Source of the DNA: JAHJGG01 sp041658785
Lineage (GTDB): Bacteria > Patescibacteriota > Patescibacteriia > Magasanikbacterales > UBA922
Direction of reading: 5' to 3'
DNA: 5,746 nucleotides
NCBI GenBank assembly: GCA_041658785.1
Contig: JBAZZL010000051.1
Coordinates: forward strand, 1 to 5,746
Part shown: in pieces, positions 1 to 4,122 of the stretch
How positions within the stretch are numbered: position 1 is the stretch's first letter
Layout of the letters: every line of letters begins with the position of its first letter
The notes under the pieces: generated by a model
The model's database searches: none
What the model was told of the DNA's origin: nothing
What the model saw: the letters and a program-made list of their open reading frames with translations, nothing else
Program-made: the position numbers and the translations under genes

Positions 1-387
1 TGGAAGTCCGCTTATAGATAACGCTGTCGTTACAGCGCTAACACCAGGAACAGGAAAAATCTCAATTCCGGCATCCTTACCCTTGCCCAACTCGCTAATC
101 AATATATTACCCGGATCGGAAATCCCCGGCGTCCCGGCGTCAGTAACTAATGCCAAACTTTTTCCCTCCCCCAATAAACCAATAATCCAATCAACTTTAT
201 TACTCTTGCTATGTTGATGATAACTCATGAGCGGTTTTTTAATATCATAACGCGCCAAAAGTTTCGCGGTAACCCGCGTGTCTTCGCAGAGTATCAAATC
301 AACCGACTTCAACGTCTCTATGGCGCGAAAAGTAATATCAGCGAGATTGCCGATTGGCGTGGCCACAATGTAAAGTGTTCCAATCAT
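1..387 (-). CDS. rsmI: RsmI, 16S rRNA (cytidine1402-2'-O)-methyltransferase, N-terminal part
   Basis: This gene reads leftward and is cut by the window edge after 129 codons; the family is usually 220-290 residues long. It transfers a methyl group from S-adenosylmethionine to the ribose of C1402 in the decoding centre of 16S rRNA. The sequence shows the family blocks in order: VATPIGNL (residues 8-15), CEDTR (34-38), SYHQH (55-59), VTDAGTPGISDPG (81-93) and PVPGVSA (112-118). These are hallmarks of the SAM-dependent tetrapyrrole/RsmI methyltransferase fold. The ATG at 387 places the GTLYIVATPIGNL start exactly where the family begins. No Shine-Dalgarno sequence precedes it. A promoter at 397-425 puts the transcription start within a few bases of the ATG, so the mRNA is probably leaderless. 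It is divergent from everything to its right. Confidence 0.95.
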   Translation of the reverse strand, partial: MIGTLYIVATPIGNLADITFRAIETLKSVDLILCEDTRVTAKLLARYDIKKPLMSYHQHSKSNKVDWIIGLLGEGKSLALVTDAGTPGISDPGNILISELGKGKDAGIEIFPVPGVSAVTTALSISGLP

Positions 388-396
388 ACTGATAAA

Positions 397-425
397 ATAA
401 TAACAAATTATCGTGATTTAGGCAA
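397..425 (-). promoter_or_regulatory. Promoter of rsmI (leaderless start)
   Basis: Read on the minus strand, a -35 box TTGCCT (420-425) and a -10 box TATTAT (397-402) are separated by 17 bases. The expected transcription start lies 0-3 bases before the ATG at 387. This fits the absence of a ribosome binding site and suggests a leaderless message. The call rests on box matches and spacing only. Confidence 0.5.
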
Positions 426-457
426 ATAATCGTGTAACTTGTAACGTATACCATGTA

Positions 458-567
458 TTCGCCGGCTCCATAGTCCCCACAGGGCCATGGAGCCAACCTG
501 CTTCGCCGCCCGACCTGCGCAACTTGGCTCCATAGCCCCTTGTGTCGGGGACTATGGAGCCGGCGAA
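458..567. repeat. Nested palindromic element (hairpin of hairpins)
   Basis: The outer arms, 458-478 and 547-567, are perfect 21-bp inverted repeats. Complementarity continues imperfectly inward to about 496 and 524. The 10-base word GGCTCCATAG occurs twice forward (464-473, 526-535) and twice inverted (485-494 with one mismatch, 552-561). The element can therefore fold either as one long hairpin or as two smaller side-by-side hairpins. Short ACGTAT/ATACGT matches at 444-449 and 583-588 may mark weak outer extensions. It is GC-rich, non-coding, and lies between the divergent rsmI and cassette promoters. It has the look of a REP/MITE-like element, but no transposase or clear target duplication is visible. 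There is no T-run, so it is not a normal terminator. Confidence 0.85.
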
Positions 568-594
568 GAATCGTGCGTCGTGATACGTCTCCTA

Positions 595-623
595 TTGACA
601 ATTAACTGACAAATATGTTAAAT
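595..623 (+). promoter_or_regulatory. Promoter of the GC-rich cassette gene
   Basis: A perfect -35 box TTGACA (595-600) is followed after 17 bases by TTAAAT (618-623), a 4/6 match to the -10 consensus. A better -10 word, TATAAA (623-628), sits at a non-ideal 22-base spacing. Transcription would start near 630, giving an untranslated leader of about 60 bases before the ATG at 693. Confidence 0.5.
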
Positions 624-630
624 ATAAAGG

Positions 631-687
631 CCTCTTTGATAGAGGAGAGGAGCAATTGTCCGCCGGCGCGCGGACGTTAAAGAGAGG
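631..687 (+). promoter_or_regulatory. Structured 5' UTR with two hairpins and a Shine-Dalgarno
   Basis: Two compact hairpins lie between the promoter and the start codon: CCTCT-TTGAT-AGAGG (631-645), and GTCCGC/GCGGAC (658-663 with 670-675). A purine-rich GAGAGG (682-687) ends five bases before the ATG at 693. The AGAGG arm of the first hairpin resembles the ribosome binding site, and its CCTCT arm could alternatively pair with the real one. This would be a simple way to control translation. The folding is inferred by eye. Confidence 0.45.
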
Positions 688-692
688 GAATC

Positions 693-1043
693 ATGGAACA
701 TAGGATTGCAAAGAAGGGAATACCGGATCGGCTGGATCTGCTGGTGATGTTGCTCGCCAAAGAACAGACGCCGCTTGAGATAGAAGTCACGTCTGACAGT
801 AGTAACCGCCGCCACATCGTGAGAATCCTACTGGACACGATCAGCCGATACAACGGATCCACCGGCCTGCTCATCGAGGGGACGCCCGTTGATGGGGAGT
901 TCAAGCTCCCGGTGGCCAAGGTGCAAGCGCTGATCGAATACAAATCTCCAGCCAGCGAGCTCTCCGTTGACCCGTACTGCTACTTCCTCGATGACCAAGA
1001 CGACGCAACGATCTTGGACGATCCCTGGAGCGACAAAGTGTAA
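693..1043 (+). CDS. Hypothetical GC-rich small protein (116 residues)
   Basis: I do not recognise this protein. It is 116 residues long and starts at an ATG with a well-placed purine-rich ribosome binding site (GAGAGG, 682-687). The N-terminal third is mixed and looks helical (RLDLLVMLLAKEQ). The middle carries alternating hydrophobic stretches, such as LEIEVTSD and GLLIEGTPVDGEF, that suggest an alpha/beta domain. The C-terminus is strongly acidic (FLDDQDDATILDDPWSD). There is no signal peptide, membrane segment or obvious catalytic motif. Its codons are clearly richer in G and C than the neighbouring genes. It has its own promoter, structured leader and terminator, so it stands as an independent cassette that may have been acquired. 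The acidic tail could suit a nucleic-acid mimic or a binding partner, but that is speculation. Confidence 0.65.
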   Translation: MEHRIAKKGIPDRLDLLVMLLAKEQTPLEIEVTSDSSNRRHIVRILLDTISRYNGSTGLLIEGTPVDGEFKLPVAKVQALIEYKSPASELSVDPYCYFLDDQDDATILDDPWSDKV

Positions 1044-1098
1044 AAGGCGCCCGCCGCCACCCCGTGACGCTGGACACGGCAACAACCCACCTTCCAGC

Positions 1099-1150
1099 AC
1101 CCTTCCCTTTCATTTTCAACATCTGTTGGATGTGAGCGGGAAGGGTTTTT
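1099..1150 (+). terminator. Intrinsic terminator of the cassette gene
   Basis: A 9-bp perfect stem, ACCCTTCCC (1099-1107) with GGGAAGGGT (1138-1146), is followed by a T-run ending at 1150. The 30-base loop holds a second small stem, ACATC/GATGT (around 1119-1132), so the terminator hairpin is compound. It closes the cassette about 55 bases after the stop codon. I see nothing else in 1044-1098. Confidence 0.8.
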
Positions 1151-1171
1151 AGAGGGTGTGCATAAACTATC

Positions 1172-1201
1172 TTGACGAAGCGGTTTGTAAGGTGGTATAC
1201 T
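1172..1201 (+). promoter_or_regulatory. Promoter P1 of the predicted small RNA
   Basis: TTGACG (1172-1177) and TATACT (1196-1201) are each 5/6 matches to the sigma-70 consensus, with an 18-base spacer. Transcription would begin near 1208. No open reading frame with an ATG lies between here and the terminator at 1263-1291, so the product is most likely a small RNA. Confidence 0.65.
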
Positions 1202-1207
1202 TCCTTT

Positions 1208-1291
1208 GAATCTAGAGTGTCATCCGTGCATCACGGATTGCATCTCAAACTAGAGTATCACGAAAAGAGTCCTTGAAAAAGGACTTTTTTT
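1208..1291 (+). ncRNA. Predicted ~85-nt small RNA complementary to the downstream tRNA
   Basis: The RNA is bounded by promoter P1 and a strong intrinsic terminator. Its centre is a perfect 7-bp hairpin with a three-base loop: ATCCGTG (1222-1228) and CACGGAT (1232-1238). This can be extended by GAGTG/CATCTC with a bulge and by TCTA/TAGA (1211-1214 with 1251-1254). GTATCACGAAAAG (1255-1267) is left single-stranded before the terminator. Two direct repeats of CTAGAGTRTCA sit at 1212-1222 and 1250-1260. The segment 1209-1220 is the exact complement of tRNA bases 1338-1349, and 1250-1260 is the exact complement of 1349-1359. The exposed GTATCA matches the whole TGATAC of the anticodon loop. The segment 1233-1242 also matches the T arm with a two-base gap. 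The function is inferred: binding of the tRNA anticodon arm. It could instead be a degenerate inverted tRNA copy. Confidence 0.6.
1263..1291 (+). terminator. Intrinsic terminator of the small RNA
   Basis: AGTCCTT (1268-1274) and AAGGACT (1279-1285) form a 7-bp stem closed by a GAAA tetraloop. Seven T's end at 1291, and an A-tract lies on the 5' side (1263-1266). It could therefore stop transcription in both directions. Its loop and 3' arm overlap the -35 region of the tRNA promoter. Confidence 0.85.
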
Positions 1292-1301
1292 GTCGTATAA
1301 T
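1273..1301 (+). promoter_or_regulatory. Promoter P2 of the tRNA, embedded in the small RNA terminator
   Basis: TTGAAA (1273-1278) and a perfect TATAAT (1296-1301) are spaced by 17 bases, which is close to an ideal sigma-70 promoter. The start site would be near G1309, giving the pre-tRNA a 5' leader of about nine bases (GGACCCAAG). The -35 box lies within the loop and stem of the upstream terminator, so the small RNA and the tRNA are separate but tightly interlocked units. Confidence 0.7.
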
Positions 1302-1317
1302 ATCCGCCGGACCCAAG

Positions 1318-1388
1318 GGGCCCGTGGTGTAATAGTAACACTCTAGATTGATACTCTAGGTATGCGGGTGCAATTCCCGTCGGGTCCA
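1318..1388 (+). tRNA. tRNA with anticodon GAT (Ile), atypical elbow
   Basis: The full cloverleaf can be drawn. The acceptor is GGGCCCG (1318-1324) with CGGGTCC (1381-1387), with one G-T pair. The D stem is GTGT/ACAC with a 7-base loop, AATAGTA. The anticodon stem is CTAGA/TCTAG (1343-1347, 1355-1359) with loop TTGATAC, so the anticodon is GAT (1350-1352). The variable loop is GTAT, and the T stem is GCGGG/CCCGT with loop TGCAATT. The discriminator is A1388, and CCA is not encoded. The usual D-loop GG is AG, and the usual T-loop TTC is TGC. The conserved 18-55 contact is thus changed on both sides, while G19-C56 can still form. Similar changes (TGC for TTC, no GG) are known in staphylococcal tRNA-Gly used for cell-wall synthesis. 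C38, rather than A38, is unusual for tRNA-Ile. It may be an ordinary variant or a specialised tRNA. Confidence 0.75.
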
Positions 1389-1394
1389 CAGTGG

Positions 1395-1416
1395 CCGTCT
1401 CGAAAGAGGCGGTTTT
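1395..1416 (+). terminator. Intrinsic terminator of the tRNA gene
   Basis: CCGTCTC (1395-1401) pairs with GAGGCGG (1406-1412), with one G-T pair. It is closed by a GAAA tetraloop and followed by TTTT. It starts seven bases after the tRNA discriminator base. Both terminators of this locus use a GAAA loop and a 7-bp stem. Confidence 0.8.
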
Positions 1417-1485
1417 CTGTTTGCGATCGAACCATTTGTCTATTACTTTGAATTACGAAGCAGTAATGTCTCATTTCCATGATAC

Positions 1486-1514
1486 ATGACTGGTAACTCG
1501 TGATATGTTATACT
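1486..1514 (+). promoter_or_regulatory. Promoter of the cell-wall enzyme gene (leaderless start)
   Basis: ATGACT (1486-1491) and TATACT (1509-1514) are separated by 17 bases. Transcription would begin at about 1521-1524, on or next to the ATG at 1524. This argues for that ATG over the upstream GTG at 1500, which lies inside the promoter. I see nothing else in 1417-1485. Confidence 0.5.
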
Positions 1515-1523
1515 ACCAACGCT

Positions 1524-3767
1524 ATGCGCCCGCTCTCCAAAAAGGCCATGGTTACAATACTCGCAATCGGCCTGTTGCAACCAGGTTTGCTTTTTGCCGT
1601 CAATAATGAAAATGAATTTAATCCCAATTACATACTGTCAGATGAAGAGCTGCAAGACTGGCAAAGCGCGGATCAGACGGACATTCAGGTATTTTTGGTT
1701 GATAATGGCGGTTATCTTTCTCGGCTAAGAATTGAAGATAAAGACGGAGTGCGGCGAACCGCGGCGGACATTATCTACCGCGCGGCGCAAGAATATAAAA
1801 TAAACCCAAAATACTTGCTGGTAAAACTGCAAAAAGAACAAAGTTTGGTTACCGATCCAAATCCATCGCAAAAACAGCTAGACGGAGCGGCGGGATATGG
1901 CATTACCGACGGTTGCGGCTGGTCCTGCGATGTTTATCTAAGAAATAAAGGTTTTGGCAAGCAGGTAGACAGCGCCGCCGGAATTATGCGCTGGTACTAT
2001 GATAATGTTTCAAATGAATCATTTATAAAAAAAACAGGCGAACTATACACGATTGACAACACGCGCGTAAGACCGGCCACACTGGCGACCGCGTTTCTTT
2101 ATACTTACACGCCGCACATCGAAGGCAATCAAAATTTCTGGACGCTCTGGCAAAAATGGTTTGAACAAATATATCCAGACGGCACCCTTGTAAAAATCGC
2201 GGACAACCCAAATGTTTATCTTATTCAGGGCGGAAAAAAACGGCTGATCAAAAGTATGAGCGCGTTAATCACCCGTTTTGATCCAAAACTTATTCTCGCG
2301 ATTCCCTCTTCTGAATTGGCGCGATATGAACTTGGAAATTCTATTACTCTGCCGAATTATTCTATTATAAAAAGCGCTGACAATTATTATCTTTTGGATT
2401 ATGACACGCTCCGGCCGTTTCAAAATCATGAGGTTGTGCGCCAATTGGGCTATCATCCGGATGAAATTATTGAAGTAACTCCGTCCGACTTGGCTGATTA
2501 CCCGTCGGGAGCAATGATTACCGCGGATACAAAAGCTCCATTGGGCAGATTGGTTAGAGCAAAAGAAAATAATTCTCTGTATTTTATCAAAAACGATACA
2601 TACTATTCCATTTATGATGAAAAAATAGCCCGCGCCGCCCTTTCATTATTTGCTGAAGAGAAAGTCGCCATCGCTGAATTAAAGGACTTAACACAAGGCA
2701 GTCCGATTCTCTTCAAGGATGGAACTATCATTGGCATTGAAGGTTCAAACAAAATTTATGTCATTGAAAACGGCGAGAAGCGGCATATTGCGTCAGAAGA
2801 TGTATTTAACGGACTGGGTTACAACTGGGCAAATATTATCTGGACAAACCAATTCGCCGGAATGGCGCACAAAAACGGCCAGGCAGTATATTTGAATAGA
2901 AATGTTCAAGTGGCTGGCGCAAATGAATCAAATGTTGAAGAAGAAACGGCGACAGAAGGAAAAATGATTAAAACCCCGGAAGATAGCGCTGTTTATACTG
3001 GCCCGATTTTTGAAACCGATGTGGATGTCTATCTGGCGGCCGATTACGCGACTGGACAAGCGCTGGCTGGCAAAAATATTGACATCGTGCGTCCAATGGC
3101 GTCATTTGCCAAAGTTATGACCGGATTTCGCCTACTAACCGAAGGAATTAATTTATCGCGAATCAACACCTTCAGCGAAGCAAAACACCGCGCGGAGTAT
3201 GACCGATACCGGGTGGTTGACGGAGAAATGATTCGCAATAGAGATCTAATGGATGCAATGTTGGTATCTTCTCTAAACACGCCAGCCCGGATGCTGGCCA
3301 TCAGCGTAGATACAAATGAAAATGCTTTCATTGGCAGAATGAACAGCCAAGCGCTATCCTGGGGCTTGAATAAAACAATGTTTACTGACGTTGCCGGCGC
3401 CGGCCTCTCCAACAAAACAACCGCCGGTGAATTCTTAACAATTTTTACGCAATCAATGAATAATTCCAACCTAAAAAATTATTTAGCCAAAAAGGATTAT
3501 AAATACAGCGAGGTATTGGATAAAGACGGAATGCCTGACCACTTTGACAATAATAGCAATGATCTTGTAAATAAATCTGATTTGGGGTTTACTATACTTG
3601 CCAGTAAGACCGCTTATCTTGACGAAGCCGGCGCGGGGCTGGCCATGCTGATACAAAGGCTGGCAGACGGAAAAAAATTTGTGATAATAACCATGGGAAA
3701 TCCAGATTATGAACATCGTTTCAATGAGCCCGAAGCGTTGGCCAAATGGACGCTGGCCAATTTTTGA
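1524..3767 (+). CDS. Secreted peptidoglycan hydrolase: lysozyme-like domain, surface repeats and D-alanyl-D-alanine carboxypeptidase-like domain
   Basis: The protein has 747 residues from ATG 1524. That start gives a clean signal peptide (MRPLSKK, then a hydrophobic stretch to about residue 25) and suits a leaderless mRNA. Residues ~75-215 form a lysozyme/transglycosylase-like domain: INPKYLLVKLQKEQSLV with Glu105 as likely catalytic acid, AAGYG (122-126), GFGKQVDSAAGIMRWY, and a final TYTPHIEGNQNFW. Residues ~219-460 hold about four degenerate repeats of the type DGT-VYLI-x-GKKR-I (e.g. 219-241, 399-421), like those on many Patescibacteria surface proteins. Residues ~500-747 resemble serine peptidase S11 / low-molecular-weight PBP: SFAK (Ser527, Lys530), SLN (583-585), and KTA (695-697) where KTG is usual. 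Both glycan strands and peptide stems of the wall are likely targets. I see no clear terminator downstream. Individual activities are inferred from motifs. Confidence 0.85.
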   Translation: MRPLSKKAMVTILAIGLLQPGLLFAVNNENEFNPNYILSDEELQDWQSADQTDIQVFLVDNGGYLSRLRIEDKDGVRRTAADIIYRAAQEYKINPKYLLVKLQKEQSLVTDPNPSQKQLDGAAGYGITDGCGWSCDVYLRNKGFGKQVDSAAGIMRWYYDNVSNESFIKKTGELYTIDNTRVRPATLATAFLYTYTPHIEGNQNFWTLWQKWFEQIYPDGTLVKIADNPNVYLIQGGKKRLIKSMSALITRFDPKLILAIPSSELARYELGNSITLPNYSIIKSADNYYLLDYDTLRPFQNHEVVRQLGYHPDEIIEVTPSDLADYPSGAMITADTKAPLGRLVRAKENNSLYFIKNDTYYSIYDEKIARAALSLFAEEKVAIAELKDLTQGSPILFKDGTIIGIEGSNKIYVIENGEKRHIASEDVFNGLGYNWANIIWTNQFAGMAHKNGQAVYLNRNVQVAGANESNVEEETATEGKMIKTPEDSAVYTGPIFETDVDVYLAADYATGQALAGKNIDIVRPMASFAKVMTGFRLLTEGINLSRINTFSEAKHRAEYDRYRVVDGEMIRNRDLMDAMLVSSLNTPARMLAISVDTNENAFIGRMNSQALSWGLNKTMFTDVAGAGLSNKTTAGEFLTIFTQSMNNSNLKNYLAKKDYKYSEVLDKDGMPDHFDNNSNDLVNKSDLGFTILASKTAYLDEAGAGLAMLIQRLADGKKFVIITMGNPDYEHRFNEPEALAKWTLANF

Positions 3768-3868
3768 TTGTAGTAAAATTTTAGTTAGCCGTTTTTAGCC
3801 CGGACGGAGCAAGATTTGAATATGTCAGAATTCCCTTTCGTCAAGACAGCGGCGCCAAGGACACATCC

Positions 3869-4078
3869 ATGCCTTCAGGCGCAGTGATTGGAAACCCTCC
3901 TAAAATCGGTAAACACCTTGAAATAATTGGCGTTTTAAAAACTACACCGTTGTTAGTAGTATGCGTTAAATCGTTAACAATGAATAAATCAGGAAAAGCT
4001 GACGAACACGAAGTAATATCATTGCAAAAAACTGTCGGCGGAACTTTTAGAGAAATCAACCATAGAACGATATGCTAA
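3869..4078 (+). CDS. Small hypothetical ORF (69 residues), possibly a 5'-truncated gene
   Basis: I do not recognise this protein. The ATG at 3869 is preceded by AAGGA (3857-3861) at a good seven-base spacing, which supports this start. The product begins MPSGAVIGNPPKIGKHLEIIGV and has a hydrophobic stretch (TPLLVVCVKSL) too short and interrupted for a sure membrane segment. The same frame stays open back to 3785 without any ATG, GTG or TTG. That upstream translation (e.g. SPDGARFEYVRIPFRQDSG) looks protein-like, so the true gene could have been longer and lost its start. It lies alone between the wall enzyme and the dioxygenase-like gene, with no clear promoter. It may equally be non-coding; a minus-strand frame is open across the same stretch (3841-4059) with no better support. 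Confidence 0.35.
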   Translation: MPSGAVIGNPPKIGKHLEIIGVLKTTPLLVVCVKSLTMNKSGKADEHEVISLQKTVGGTFREINHRTIC

Positions 4079-4083
4079 TTTAC

Positions 4084-4089
4084 TATAAT
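4084..4089 (+). promoter_or_regulatory. Possible -10 box upstream of the dioxygenase-like gene
   Basis: A perfect TATAAT sits 33 bases before the ATG at 4123, in a very AT-rich spacer. I find no convincing -35 box 16-19 bases upstream, and no ribosome binding site before the ATG. This is a weak call based on a single hexamer. Confidence 0.25.
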
Positions 4090-4122
4090 TAATCCGCGTA
4101 AAAAAATAAATATTTTAATAAT

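Noticed and set aside
458..567. CRISPR array from the repeated GGCTCCATAG words
   Set aside because: The repeats alternate in direction, are only about 10 bases long, have irregular spacing and lack spacers of constant length. A nested palindrome explains them.
677..1122. Several minus-strand open frames across the GC-rich cassette
   Set aside because: They are common shadows in GC-rich DNA. The plus strand has the promoter, ribosome binding site and terminator in the right order.
1217..1276. A GTG-started reading frame of about 19 codons in the small RNA, ending inside the terminator stem, like an attenuation leader peptide
   Set aside because: It has no ribosome binding site and no Ile codons to match the tRNA, and the downstream tRNA has its own near-consensus promoter. 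The stop position is probably chance.
1200..1295. Permuted tRNA gene on the minus strand opposite the small RNA
   Set aside because: The minus strand shows 3'-half-like then 5'-half-like tRNA pieces, but there is no room for a full acceptor stem and D arm, so no complete tRNA can be drawn.
1208..1388. T-box riboswitch reading the tRNA
   Set aside because: There is no T-box antiterminator sequence, no UGGN bulge and no downstream aminoacyl-tRNA synthetase or amino-acid gene. The complementarity covers the tRNA stems, not just a specifier codon.
1500..1523. GTG at 1500 as the start of the wall enzyme
   Set aside because: It lies inside the likely promoter and would add eight residues (MICYTTNA) ahead of a normal signal peptide. 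The ATG at 1524 fits the -10 box and the signal sequence better.
3841..4059. Minus-strand 72-codon open frame opposite the 69-residue ORF
   Set aside because: No ribosome binding site or promoter was found, and the translation looks like a shadow of the plus-strand frame.
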